Assembly: GCA_016800925.1 (NCBI GenBank) | Contig: JABCPU010000010.1 | Coordinates: 62,001 to 126,000, forward strand | Source: Suillus spraguei | Taxonomy: Eukaryota; Basidiomycota; Agaricomycetes; Boletales; Suillaceae | Length of the DNA: 64,000 nt | Direction of reading: 5' to 3' | Part shown: piece after piece, positions 12,189 to 23,611 of the stretch | How the letters are laid out: every line of letters begins with the position of its first letter | Position numbering within the stretch: the first letter of the stretch is position 1 | Program-made: the position numbers and the translations under genes | The notes under the pieces: generated by a model | Database searches by the model: none | Told to the model about the DNA's origin: nothing | What the model saw: only the letters and a program-made list of their open reading frames with translations

Positions 12189-12715
12189 TCAGTATAGATA
12201 TTCTTTGAGCACCTTATCAGACATTCCAGCGAACCACTCACAGTCCATCAGTGTCCTTTGTATTTCTTCCTGGTCCGTCATGACGAAAGGACCGTACTGG
12301 AAAACAGTCTGATCGAGAGGCTCCCCAGCGATCTTTTCCCGAAAAAAAACTCAGGAATGATCCTCTATGAAGACAGGGTACATACCAAGACGAACGAAGT
12401 GTCGTCAGTTGCAGCTGTTAGTCGTACACCAGTCTCACCGCTTTCGTTGGAAAGAACAAGATGTGGAAAGCATCATGGACAGGACCGCTTTCGCCGATGC
12501 TCACTGCACCTTCAAAACTAAGAGACACGTCAACCCTTGATAGAGCCAACATTCGGACCAACATACTATAGATGAATGCCGTCCAACCAGCAGCTGACGA
12601 TGGTGTCAACAAACTTCAAATGTGCTATCAAGGAATACATACGAATATCCTGGAACATGGTTGCGCCATTCTTCATCATCACGTGGAAATACCAACACCC
12701 GCCAAGTGGTCGCAC
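12189..12715 (-). pseudogene. Pirin, truncated and frameshifted second copy
   Basis: Carries the last four exons of the pirin gene, corresponding to 3277-3804. The 5' two-thirds, with the first cupin and its metal ligands, is absent: similarity stops inside the exon containing VRPLGGCWYF. Compared with the intact copy there are single-base deletions in the exon encoding the second cupin (for example AAGGTGCAG for AAGGGTGCAG near 12512, and AAGATGTGG for AAGAGTGTGG near 12469). The first of these brings a stop into frame. The final exon is still open to its TGA. It cannot make a pirin. Confidence 0.88.
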
Positions 12716-12915
12716 GTGAGTGTGTGATCGATGTTCATTTGTGATACTCACGAAAGTCGCTTCGAGAACAGCGCAGGGCTCGTCAGGACACCGTACTCAT
12801 TTTGTGCACCGAGCAGGGAGATATTGATGGTTTTGGAGTGTAGGAGGGTTAAAATTTCTCATGGGGAGGGTGCAGTAATGTGTAGGGAGTGTATTGAAAG
12901 GCAATGGACTGGAGC
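12716..12915. other. Junction segment between A2 and B2
   Basis: About 200 bp of sequence that does not match unit 1 and replaces its 3.5-kb middle part. On the minus strand it has a short coding-looking stretch (SLLGAQNEYGVLTSPALFSK) followed by a GTGAGT donor, as if it were one exon of another gene. This suggests filler captured during repair rather than a simple deletion. The source is not known. Confidence 0.45.
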
Positions 12916-14929
12916 AGGGCGCTGAAAGCAGTCAGACAACAGAGGTCATTGGAGTAGGCGTTGGAGCTGGGGTAGCATGATTGGGTGGTGCTTGAGGGTG
13001 TGAATAACCTATATAAACCGTCAGTAAAGACCAACGCCTGCGGCACGGTAGACTCGGAGGCTTGGAGATAGACGTAGCGAACTGACATGCTCTCGTCAGG
13101 GAGCTGCCGCTAGCCCTACCGCTCATACCTTGTTCCATTTAGATTTGCTACTACCGAGCCTATGTGAACAATGGGAGTAAATGGCCTGTGCGACACTGCA
13201 ACTGCAACTACTCTGGGGCCAACCAGACGCATCAGTAGTCATGACCTACTGTAATGGTAGTGTACGGTTGGGAAGACAGAAGACTGCAGATGGGACAGAG
13301 CTTCATTGCAAGGTCGGCCTTTATCCGACCACAAGGCCTGGACGCCATGAGGTCTCCGAATAACCCATTTTGGTGACACAGAAATTATTCAGATCCATGC
13401 GAGTAGACGACGCTGGAAAGGGTAGACGAAATGAAGGCCCCAAGGATTGATGAGACTCGGAAGCAGCCGACAGATTGCATCGCGAAGGAAAGGCATGAAT
13501 ATATACCTAGAACAGATACTGCCAGAGAGGTCGGCGAGGACGTGAGCATTAATACATGATAAGAGGGTCGGGTGGGGGTCGAGGGAGGCACTACAGGAGG
13601 ATTCTGTGCAATGTTCAAGCGGCAAATAATGGCAAATTGGGTAGTGCGCTATAGTAATAGTATATTACACTTTCTCTAAGTAACTAGTATCATGGAGCTA
13701 AAATAACAATTAGGATGTGAATACAATCACGGTTAAAATACACTTACTGAATAAAGTGGAGGCGGGGTCATACTAATAGGGGTTTGTTCTTCAAGATCAC
13801 GACATTCAAAAAACTGGCCAATCAACTGGAATAGCTTGCCAATCAGCTGGAATAGCTGGTCGATCAGCTGACATAAGCCTTTCCCGACTGGGAAGAGGTC
13901 AGCGGGGATGGACATCAGGATACATACGCATGAACAAATGCCACCCTAAAAAGAAAACTCTACCTTGCACCTTTGCATAGACCCCAAGTCTATCCTCGCT
14001 ACATCCATGAGCCACAAAAAGCCAGAAGACGCCGTCCAGAACGATGATGGCGAGGATGAAGATTGTGATATTGATCCAAGCAGGCCCAGGGAAGGCTACA
14101 TTAGGAATATTATATAAGTTTGATGTTAGGGGTGGAGTTACTCACCAACGTCGGTAAAGTCGTAAATGATAATGCCATGCCAGATTATGGCATGGAGAAG
14201 CACACCGCCGGGGTGCCTGCGTTCTGGTCTGAAGTGAGTATATGCGATCGCTAAGAGGAGTGTTGTTGTGAGGGCCACGGGAACGACCAGGGGTTTCACC
14301 CATTGCGGGACGTTGACTTGAGGTTGTCGGAGTACGAACGTGATACAAAGAGGTATGATTATGAAGGTAATTACATAAGATAATAATTGAACTGATGGTG
14401 GGAACCTGAGGTTCATTAAGGGGAGTAGTATCTGTGTCAGATTCCGACATCGTATAGGAGTATGGTTGAAGAGCGGGACGACGAACAAATATGTCTCAAA
14501 ACTTATATAACCCAAGAATACAGCTTCGGCAGTCACGCAAATGTCACCGTAAGTCACAATATGCCAGTTTCAAAGCTCGGGTCAAGCAAGATGTGCATTG
14601 CAGGACATTGATCATAAGAGATGGATTAGCGCAAAGTCGATGAAACCAGCACAAAGTCGGTAGTGGGCAATTCCAAAGTGGTGCGTATTGAAACTCCGTC
14701 ATGACACATATCGGCAGGTGACATTTCTGCGCGATTGCTGTACTTTCAACTATCTCACTCAATTCTGCTTCAAACGTGGTCATTCGACCTCGTAATGATT
14801 TGTACTAGAGAGAGTATTGTACCATGTTAAGAATTTTGTGTTTAAGTAGCTAGAAATGTGAGTTTTGTGAAAGTGCCGACTTCTCATATAAATCAATCTA
14901 CAAGTCAAACCTAAAACCCTAACTCCTTT
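12916..14929. repeat. Tandem segmental duplication, block B copy 2
   Basis: Second copy of 7319-10503, without the TIR element and solo LTR of copy 1. It carries a 21-nt internal tandem duplication (LFQLIGK/LFQLIGQ, near 13805-13860) not seen in copy 1. It ends within the last codons of the deubiquitinase pseudogene, where non-duplicated sequence resumes. Confidence 0.85.
13745..14560 (-). pseudogene. Multi-pass membrane protein gene, copy 2 (probably decayed)
   Basis: This is the fuller of two copies. On the minus strand a short start (MSESDTDTTPLNEPQ, ATG at 14450) is followed, in a different frame, by hydrophobic segments (VITFIIIPLCITFVL; VALTTTLLLAIAYTHF; HAIIWHGIIIYDF). A GTGAGT...TAG intron then joins to INITIFILAIIVLDGVFWLF and an exon ending VYAKVQ with a possible donor. 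After that a TGA follows the MRMYPDV reading, while another frame stays open to about 13745. The frame change after the start and the broken 3' part suggest decay, although an unrecognised intron structure could rescue it. The family is unknown. Confidence 0.4.
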
Positions 14930-15890
14930 TCGCTCCAATCCTCCCGTAAAACAACAAATACGCACACCTCATCATCTCATCTTTCTCCACGTCCCCACTC
15001 CAAAACACATCCTCCGCTCTCAAATCCAAAACCAACTCATCGTCAATGCGTATCCACCCCTCACGCGGCTTTGTAAGTGGAGATGATATGTCGATGTTGG
15101 GATGCAGGACGTCGAGAGTGTAGTGCCCGCCTGAGACTGAGAGGCCGTGGTGGTAGGGCGTTGTATGGGTTGGTGAGGTTACTTGTGGCAATAGAAAGAG
15201 ACGGAGACAGACGCACCTCCAAACAACCGATACCTCGTCCCATTCACCTTCTTTCCCTGTACCGTCACTTCATCCCCAACCTCCAGCTCTGGCGCAAACG
15301 CAACCTGCTTCCCAACCTTCGCAACACCCCCTTTATTGGCGTTGTATAAGAATCGCTTGAGTTGGAGGATCAGAATCGGAGGGAGGGACTCGATGTATAC
15401 TTGTCGAGTTGAATCGAGGGTGGCGCCTGGGCGGGTTACGGATGTCACTTGTATAGATTGGGCAAGAGATATGCGTTAAGGCGTCTTTGATTGTGTGGAT
15501 CGTGTCGTGCTGTGTCAATTAATGTCAATTTTGGCAGTAAACCGCAGACTACGTCAGTCTTCGACAACGATAGTCTTTTTTGGTGTGGTACGCGTGGCGT
15601 GGACTGAAATTGGCCGCCGAATATACGGGTTATGGGGGAGTCGGCTGTCTTTGTCTAGAAAAGGTGAGTATGGAGGAAAGGAAGACCTTACAGAGCGCGT
15701 GATAACGGTGCGGTTACTAGCCGTCTTCTTGTGTGTTGTTTGCTGCAGCGTTGTTGTTCTGCTGAGCTGGAGCTGGGTTGGGGTTAGTGAGTGACGAGGA
15801 AAGCGTCAAGAGTTCTTCTTGAAGTGTGTCAAGGTAGAATTCAAGGACCTCTTCTATATCTTCTTGATGTCCACCCTGTCAAACAACTCA
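14919..15890 (-). pseudogene. Ubp3/USP10-type deubiquitinase, 5'-truncated and broken
   Basis: The minus strand carries the C-terminal catalytic half of a ubiquitin-specific protease of the Ubp3/USP10 kind. In order these are GGHQEDIEEVLEFYLDTLQE, NRTVITRSV, DSPITRIFGGQF, IHTIKDAL, LPPILILQLKRFLYNA, YRLFGV, then the His box SGGHYTLDV, GWIRIDDELV and a terminal RCAYLLFYGR before the TAG at 14919. Breaks: a stop and deletion after QEDG, a frameshift at a poly-A run, TGA where family members have Trp (VVED-stop-RSL, near 15560), and a 2-nt loss that changes frame between HIS and LAQSIQ (near 15470). The N-terminal half with the catalytic Cys box is absent, and a dispersed repeat (15903-15958) sits at the break. 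The last exon shares its end with the tandem unit. Confidence 0.88.
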
Positions 15891-15902
15891 AGATCAAAAT
15901 CG

Positions 15903-15958
15903 GTCAATCGTCTTAATCAAAAAAAATTAGTATACTATTTGTTGTACGATCCAGTCAG
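15903..15958. repeat. Dispersed repeat, copy 2, at the pseudogene break
   Basis: Same orientation as 6348-6405. It sits immediately 5' of the truncated deubiquitinase pseudogene. The remaining sequence to 16122 holds no gene and must contain the promoter of the kinase gene that follows. Confidence 0.65.
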
Positions 15959-16122
15959 TAGCAAGTGTTGTACTTTGAGTCGTGAGATGCGCATTGCGCG
16001 AAGTGGACGTCACGTGGTAAAGCACAAGCTATCCATGGTCATTCAAGCTTCAAGAGCAATCACCTAGTACTCACCAGCGACTCGTGAGGGTATACAATGT
16101 TGGGTATTTGGTTTATACATAA

Positions 16123-16890
16123 ATGTCCCCATCAATTTCTGAACGAATCCCAGTTGTCGGTCTCACCGGGGGTATCGCAACGGGCAAATCAACCGTGTCT
16201 AGCCTCTTCAAGTCTCGAGAGATACCTGTCATTGACGCGGACGTCCTCGCACGGGAGGTAGTGCAACCCGGAACAAAAGGACTCACTCAAATTGTCGCAT
16301 GCTTTGGCTCTGAGGTGCTACTCCCAGATGGCACCCTCGACAGAAAGAAACTTGGTGCTATTATATTCAATAACGAGGTGAAGCGGAAGAAATTGAATTC
16401 TATCATTCATCCCGCTGTTTCACGTGCCATTGTTTGGAGTGTGTTTTGGTGCTGGTTGAGAGGAGAGAAATTATGTGTTGTGGATGTCCCTCTTCTGATA
16501 GAAGGAGGGCTATGGAAATGGATGGGGAAGGTCGTCGTGGTGTATTGGTACGTTGACCTCTGATACCTTTGGTTCTCATCCACAGCTACGACCCATCGTA
16601 GTTCAGCAGACATTCAGCTGCAGAGGCTCATGATGCGTGACAATTCGTCCCGCGAAGATGCTTCAGCACGCCTAAATTCACAGCTTCCTATAGCGGAGAA
16701 AGTAGAGTATGCCGATATCGTCCTTGACAATTCTGGCTCCTTGCAGGATCTGGAACAGCAAGTTCGTTTGTGTCTTGTGAAGCTAGAACGGACAGCTGGG
16801 TGGTCTTGGAGGCTTGGTTGGCTTTTCCCTCCATTTGCTTTAGTTTCTGTGCTGTGGACGTTGGGATGGAGGTCTGCCAAACGATCGTGA
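16123..16890 (+). CDS. CAB5: Dephospho-CoA kinase (last step of CoA synthesis)
   Basis: Catalyses ATP-dependent phosphorylation of dephospho-CoA to coenzyme A. Two exons, 16123..16547 and 16602..16890 (237 residues), use a GTACGT donor and TCGTAG acceptor. The P-loop GGIATGKST lies near residues 16-24. The DAD motif follows (IDADVLARE), then RKKLNSIIHPAV, the VVDVPLLIEGG segment and the lid RLMMRDNSSREDASAR. Length and order fit the CoaE family. The C-terminus adds a Trp-rich hydrophobic segment (LGWLFPPFALVSVLWTLGW) that is probably membrane-associated, as in other fungal Cab5 proteins. No disabling change was seen. Confidence 0.93.
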
Positions 16891-16985
16891 TGACGGAGTC
16901 GGAAGCCACTCGAGGGAATTTAGATATCATGATGCATAGACACTAAATACAGAGTGCAAAATGTGTATCATAGGTATATGCATTG

Positions 16986-19760
16986 TCAACGCTGTCTCTC
17001 TGCAGGAAGCCCAAGCAGTCTACGCTTCTCGAAAATCTCATTCCTGAGCATGACAATTCGGCTATCAAGCCTCGACGACAGGTCGGTTTGCTTCGTGGAC
17101 ATTGCGCATGCTTGGTCTAGTTTCTTGCTAGCGTCCACGAGCGCGTCTTTCCACATCGTCATGGCATCCTCAGGCTTCATGTCTGCAGCCTTCATATCTG
17201 CCTCCTTCAACTCGAGTACGGCGAGCTCGAAGGTGGAGACACCCCCAACCCATGTGCTGATCTCGACGTCAGGGGCTTTCTCTTGTGCATCTTTGAGGAA
17301 TGCTCGCGCAGCCGCATACTCGGCGAGAGTACGATGGGCGATGCCAAGGAGGAGCGAGCGTATTGCAAGCTCGTCCTTAGAATCAAGGTCGACGTTCGTG
17401 GTCTCTGGAACTTGCGCAAGATACCTGCTCTCGATATCAGTGATGGCTGGGGTCAGCGAGGACCACTCTTGAATATGGGCTATGGCGACGGAGCTCTCAA
17501 TACGTGCGTGGGTATTCCAGACTATACGAGATCAAATCAATCTTTGTTACTAAAGCCATCGGTTTGAATACGCACAAATAGCAATTTCTGTTGCAAATAA
17601 AATAGTAAGAAAACGTACAAGAAACACGCGTGAAACAAACCTTCTGCGGGACTGATCTTGATAGCCTCTACAAATCGATTCTCCTTTCCTCCAAGACGAA
17701 CCTGCTTTCTCTTGTAGAAAGCCACTATCACAATGTGAGATTCATTGACTATCAAAGAATTGGTGCAAAGGACGACGAACACTTTTTCTTAATAAAGGTT
17801 TCTGTAGGCATATCTCTACCTGAAATCTTCCGTTTGTCAAGCTGGTCAGGAATTTGGTCTAAAAGCTCCTGAGCTCTATCGTAATTTCTCAACGAGAAAT
17901 AGCAGCCTAGTCAGGCAACTGTAAACAGTATGCTTTGAATGATGTGAGATTTGGCGCACCAGCTGCAATGAAGTAGTATGTTGCGTGGCTCCTGTGTGAC
18001 TGATAGGTTAGTTCGAAAGTATGCGAGGAAGAAAAAGGTGTGGAACCAGCTATTTAGCTTAGTGATATCCAGAAACTGCTTTGCCGTTTCTTCGTAACGA
18101 CGATGCGAAAGGAGCGTCCAGGCCAACTCAAATGTGAGCTGGAGACAGAAATGTCGATCAGAAACTGGAAAATCACCATCACAATCTGATACATACCAAC
18201 GTATCAGCCTGACGAAACGAATTTTTTCTCTCAGGCTGCAAGCCACTCCGCAAGGTCTCGATCGCGCCTTCGGTATCGTATGTCATGCGCTGTATCTTGG
18301 CCTGAAAGATAGTGAGAATGAGAGGATTTACGTTGAGTAAAACAAACCTTATTCAGGATCCACAAGGAACCATCAGGGTATCGGCCATCTACTCTGATTT
18401 TGCGACGCCTTAATTAAAGGAACTGAAGGAGAAAAATACTGACCTCGAAACTATCGCCTTGTACTGCTTGATAATGTGTGCCTCGTCGGCCTGATACCCA
18501 GAAAGAAGAAGAACGACACCGTGGTAGGTCATCAGAACCAACCTTTGATTTGATCAATACAATGGGTATCAATGACTACCGAGGGACGTACCCAGCAAAC
18601 ACGGAATGGATATCACTCCTTGCGGCGGAAACGGCAAGAGCCTGTAGAGCTAGCTTGCGGTCGTGATTGTAGCCAAGAAAGCCGACGACATTTCTGAAGC
18701 GGCGTCAAGAGGATATTACCCGCACAATTAGCAACACACCTAATTTTCTCAGGTAGGAGAGAAAGTACCAGGTTAAACAACCCAAATCCTGACAACCTTG
18801 ATTTCAATGTGATGACACAGAGGTGTGAAAGAAGGTACCAAACGCGGTTCCGGACAATACGAGTTCCTCAACAGGCTTGATTTGCGTATCTGTGATTGTC
18901 CCTATGGTGGGGACTGAAGTCGATAGAGGGAACAATTTGCTAAAGAAGCCTGACTTTGCCGGTTTGGATTGTATTACTGAAGATTGCAAACTTCCATCAG
19001 AACCTTTACGCGATGGTAGAGGGGTTGTTGCTGGAGTTGCGTAGGACTGGAGACCATTCGGGTAAACAGTCTTGAAGAGTCTGGTGATAGTCGATGAACA
19101 TGTACGGTGCATGAATGACATGTGACAACGCACTTGTTAAATTTAGAATGGGCACTATTCTGACATTAGTCATACATAGCAACGTCGTGCCGATTCAAAG
19201 ACTCGCCTATTAAGTTCATATCTGTGAAAATGTTAGCTGCAAGCAGAACACAGATATGAAATAAGGACTCACAGACACTGCAAGTAGCCTCGGTATGACT
19301 CGCTGTAACCGAATATAAGAGGCGAGCATGTGTTATTAGGGTCGAACATACCTCAGTGCATGGGTTAAGCCAAGCAGAACGACGGCATCGGCATGCACAA
19401 CTTCCCACTCTATTCCAGCGTCGAACCGATGGGTTGAGGGTGACGATTTTGCCGCCCGTGCTTGTTTCCTGGCGCCTACTTCCGAAGCTGTAAGGCAGCG
19501 AGTAGCTTCTTCCATTAGACCCGTCTGCAAAAATCAGTCTTGTCTAGAGATGATATACTGAGTGAATAGAGTGGATAACCAACCTCCATACCGAGGGCTG
19601 CCTGCAAAAATGCGACCACGCCAAGTCCTAATGCGTGAAAAGGAGCGTCCTCAGCAGATTTAAACGCTTTCTGGGCTGCATCAATATCATTTGCAAAGAG
19701 GTAATCAAATCCTTGCGTCGCTGAGCGTAGTAAATCCTCAGCTGACGGGGTAGACGCCAT
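16986..19760 (-). CDS. IML2: IML2/TTC39-family protein (inclusion body clearance)
   Basis: Seventeen exons join in frame to 649 residues: 19584..19760, 19352..19524, 19273..19302, 19203..19221, 19134..19159, 18839..19080, 18740..18788, 18592..18693, 18444..18542, 18348..18393, 18197..18301, 18047..18138, 17960..17991, 17781..17906, 17641..17724, 17576..17587 and 16986..17521. Family landmarks are [19 protein letters not shown] at the N-terminus, [68 protein letters not shown] and [13 protein letters not shown]. Yeast Iml2 helps clear inclusion bodies using lipid droplets, and animal TTC39 proteins are tetratricopeptide proteins. The 12-nt exon 17576..17587 supplies EIAIF and restores the family motif. 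Exons 3 to 5 are tiny (30, 19 and 26 nt), and the 19-nt exon, with a GTCTTT donor, is the least certain. Confidence 0.9.
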
Positions 19761-20147
19761 GGAAAGTGAATGATGTGGTTTGAATCCAGGGCTTTTGCCA
19801 CACCATGTCAGTGAAGTGCGGCGCCGCCGATCGGCAGGTCCGGCTAGAACGGCGTCTCAGTCTGAAGCCGGGCTCGTGTGGAGAAGTCTACTCAGTAGAG
19901 CTGATCACGATGACAATGCAGGTAGTTACTCTGCTCATTCTGAGTAGTAGATACTCAATGAATCCATTTTCTCGCTACCTCTTAGGCTGTGAGGACTCCA
20001 AACGGCAAGCATCACCAAGGACCGTTAAATTTTCACACGAAGTTGAAGTAGTGACCCAACCTGACCTGAGTTGAACTTTCTGCAGTAATAACTTTTGATT
20101 CAATATCACCATCAGTAGCTCATACTACATTAACGCAATCTAAACGG
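19761..20147. promoter_or_regulatory. Divergent intergenic region IML2 / GID5
   Basis: 387 bp between two divergently transcribed genes, so it must carry both promoters. No ORF or clear TATA-like or other defined motif was picked out. Confidence 0.45.
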
Positions 20148-22910
20148 ATGACAGTGCGAACCATCACCACCAACACTCTCAAGACATTGAAAAATTCAGT
20201 CATCGGCAATCCTGCCGCCAAACTAGCCCTTGCTCAGGATACAGCGCTCATTCAATTGTATGTGATACTACTTTATTCATGATGCAAAACTCATGGTCAT
20301 CGTGGTAGGCTTGTCAATTGCCTCAATCACCCTCAAACGTCCTATGCTGATACTCAAGGGTCTCATAACGACATTCGTATCGAATCTGCCCATGTGATCG
20401 CGTCTATTTCCTATGGCATGTACTCGTACGATAGTCTCTTGTTCGAAGACCAACAGTTCATTCCAGGTTCCGAGGTCGCTCTAGTTAGCTTGATCCACGC
20501 GAATGCTCTTCATGCGTTTCTCCTTGCACTGTCAAATATGAAACCCCATGATCCTGTGCAACTAAAATATGCATTAGCGCGGGGTTTACGAGTGTTGTCC
20601 ACGGCCATTGCTGACGTCGTTGGTCCATCCCAACTTGGTCTTCGAACATGGAGCCCCGATTTGCGGAGTGAAGCCAAGGTCGCACTGGATTATCTTTTCG
20701 AGGTGACTCGATTTCCTTCAGTCAAGGCATGGTCTTGTTAACAAAATTCAAGTTTGATTGCCTCGATATATTTCTCCCACTCCTTGCCGATTCTTCGTCA
20801 CAGACAAATATTGCTATTGCACAGCTTATCAGTACAACTGTCCGCTCAGAGGCTCATCGGAACGCCGTTATAGAATGGCTACCTCCTGCTGAACGCTCCA
20901 AAGAGATCAAGGGCAGGCGCGGTTGGGAAAAAAAGGAAATGGTAAATTCTAGTTCGCTAGCTAGACAGGGTGGATGGGTGGTCCGGTTTCTGGTCAATTT
21001 TCTTCAAAAGAAGGACATAAAGGTCATTCTATCATTTATCAGAAGCAAGTGAATCTGATGCCTCACAGTTACAAGAAGCTGCGCTTGGCGCAATGTCATC
21101 CTTAGCAATGGAAAATACTATTGTTGCAACCACGCTCACAAGGGCTTGGTCTGACGCAGGTAAGCGCGATTGTTGGTCTTTTTTAGGATCAGATTTGATG
21201 TTCCTGCATGAGTTGACACCCCCTTGAACATGGTATTGAATTTGACGAAAAGTAGATCAGCTGATGTGCAGCTTACTGCATCTCTGTGGTATGCACTCAG
21301 TTTGATCTGAGACCCATTCAATGTTGACCACCTTCAGCGCTGCTCACATTCTTCGAGCCAATGCAATCCATCATCCAGAATCGATAGATTACTCTGCTGC
21401 TCTGAACGTTATTCATGTGGTCAATCGGGTGCTTTCTTCGTCGTCTGAAACACCACTGAACAAGATTAAAACATGCTACACCCTCTGTAGGGGAACATTA
21501 CTCTTGCCTCAAGCAGTCATCTTATTTCGCGTTAGATCATTTGGTGAAAGACGATAAAAATTTGTGCCGAGAGGTCTATGAACGCGGAACATTGGAAAAG
21601 GTAGTTTTATTGGCAAAGCACATCACTCCACTCGAAAAGACATCGGAGTGGGAAGAAGACGAGCCTGAGAGCACTCTTGCCCTCAGAGAAGTAAGCACCT
21701 TCTTTTCACCAGGATGTGCTTACCTATTTTTGATTACAGGCGACATTGACCGTGATAGCAGCGATCTCGCTCTTTGACGATAATATTCGCCGGGAAGTTA
21801 CAGATGATCTCCACCTCATCCCCACGATACAAGTCTCCTTGTCACACAAGAACATTGGTATTCGCCACGCAGCATGCACGTGCCTACGTGCACTTAGTCG
21901 CGCAGTTTCTATCATCCGCACAAATATCGTGGACAGCAAAATTGGAATGGAGCTCTTCGCGATCTTTAAGAAGGAAGACGAGGATCCAAGAGTGACATAT
22001 GCAGCTTTGAATACTATTTGCAACTTGGTGATCGACTTCTCGCCGCTAAGGCCGGTGCGTCTGACATGTCTTCTAAAGACTTGTTTCTAAGCGATTTACT
22101 CCTTAGAAACTATTGGACCAAGGGCTCCTCCCGCGATTGATGCAACTACTTGCTTCAGATGACGTAAGTATGAGGGTTGGTGCTTTGTGGGCAATGAGGA
22201 ATACTCTCCGGACAAGCGATCCCAGCACAAGACAGACAGTAATGACACATCTATGCTGGCCCCGGCTCGTCACGTCTGTTCAAACTCTGCCACCAATAGA
22301 CCATCTTAACATCTGTTCCACAGGCTATGCAACGATTCTAATCCTGCAATTCAAGAACAAGCCATGAGCATCCTACGCAACCTGGCAGAAGATGAGGAAG
22401 GGGTGGACTACGTATTTGAATCTATCGATACAGAGATTCTCGCCAATTGTATTACTTCTGGCCTGGAATCCTCCAACGAGGATGTGACGCATCATGTAAT
22501 TCTCGACTTGATCACGTTTGACCATCTTCACTAACACAGCAGGTAAACAGACAGCCTGCTTTTTGGCGAACATCGCAAACGGCTCGCGAGAAGAACAAGA
22601 CTTCATCTTTGCACACGCACACATCATTCACGCCATGCACGACTGCATGACCGATGCCAAGTCCAACACACGTTGTCCCCTGATTTCTTGCATCCTCACC
22701 CTCGTCCAGTCTAACGTTCGCCGGAAGCACGAGCTCACCGAAGCAGGGATTATCTCGACGCTGCGGCATATGTGTGACTGGACTGCGGGTGTCAGTGTCA
22801 GCATGAGCCCACGCCATCATCGGATACACATGGATGAGGATAAGGAGGCGGCAAAATTGGCCCGATCAGTCTTGGATCTTTTAGAGAGTAATATTGAGGA
22901 TTTAATGTAG
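20148..22910 (+). CDS. GID5: Gid5/ARMC8-type armadillo protein of the GID/CTLH ubiquitin ligase
   Basis: Eleven exons give 752 residues: 20148..20257, 20309..20702, 20753..21022, 21069..21159, 21213..21288, 21338..21486, 21536..21690, 21740..22054, 22107..22273, 22324..22495 and 22551..22910. Gid5 (Vid28)/ARMC8 is the armadillo scaffold that holds the Gid4 substrate receptor in the GID/CTLH E3 ligase. Repeated helical ARM units run through the chain. Marker segments are ARQGGWVVRFL, KLQEAALGAMSSLAME, LTKSRSADVQLTASLCAAHI, GIRHAACTCLRALSRAV, MRVGALWAMRNTL, NPAIQEQAMSILRNLAED and FLANIANGSREEQDF. All junctions are in phase. The acceptor before exon 5 (GCATGAG) is weak. The C-terminus ends ARSVLDLLESNIEDLM, like ARMC8. 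Confidence 0.9.
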
Positions 22911-23611
22911 CGGATGCATAATTTACAACGATGTAGCTTTTGGTATGTTATCTATATCTCCAAGTACTCGCCTGTTCCTGTTCATTCGGAACTACATGGC
23001 AGAGTGGATAAGTAACAAACAAGCTCGAGGTGTCAAGCCAGTCTTTGCGCAACCTATGATTTGCCCAATCAGCAGGTGCATAGCTGCAGTGTATAACGCA
23101 GTGACCAACATCATACTGGAGAACAGCGTCTCAGCTTGAATCAAACATCCAACGTTTTATGCCTCATGTTCGTGCTAGCGTTAGCGACACCTTGTGGGGT
23201 CAAGTGATTATGTTTGTACAGAGTACCATTCACGCTGTAAAACCAACCTTCGATAGACATACCGTTTGCACAACAAGAATATTATAACAGAAGAGAAAAG
23301 ACCGACCGTAATACACAGTAAAATACGTTCTGGCGATATAGAAACTCAAGACAAAGAAGAAGTCCGCACCGCATGGCTTGATGGAAAGAAATCGCAGCAA
23401 ATATCGCGCTGTGCAGTGTGACATGAGTATAAGGTGGTGATGAGTGCCAAAAATCTATGAGCGGAAAGAAGTAGATGGATGGGACGGACTGGTGAGTCTC
23501 CATCAAATAGCCTCTTCTTTTGGCTACCTGCGCTGTAACGACCCTCTGTCGAGAAGACGGTCTGCCTCGATGTCATTGGATCAAATATAACGCGAACCAT
23601 AGTCCTGACCA
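22911..23611. other. Convergent intergenic region, no gene seen
   Basis: Lies between the 3' ends of GID5 and the zinc-finger gene. It holds two terminator/UTR regions. The small ORFs present overlap on both strands and look random. Confidence 0.5.

Larger units (their letters stand above)
10511..12715. repeat. Tandem segmental duplication, block A copy 2
   Basis: Second copy of 1771-3804. It begins 7 bp after the end of block B copy 1, giving the head-to-tail order A1-B1-A2-B2. Differences include a 186-bp solo LTR at 11310-11495, small indels (one 13-nt insertion near 11147), and single-base deletions that break the pirin frame. It stops at GGTCGCAC (12715), where copy 1 continues into the rest of the pirin gene. 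Confidence 0.85.

Noticed and set aside
6348..15958. Reading the 58-bp repeat pair as terminal repeats of one 9.6-kb element
   Set aside because: No internal mobile-element genes, no target duplication, and the interval contains the junction of two tandem units. Independent insertions or rearrangement traces are simpler.
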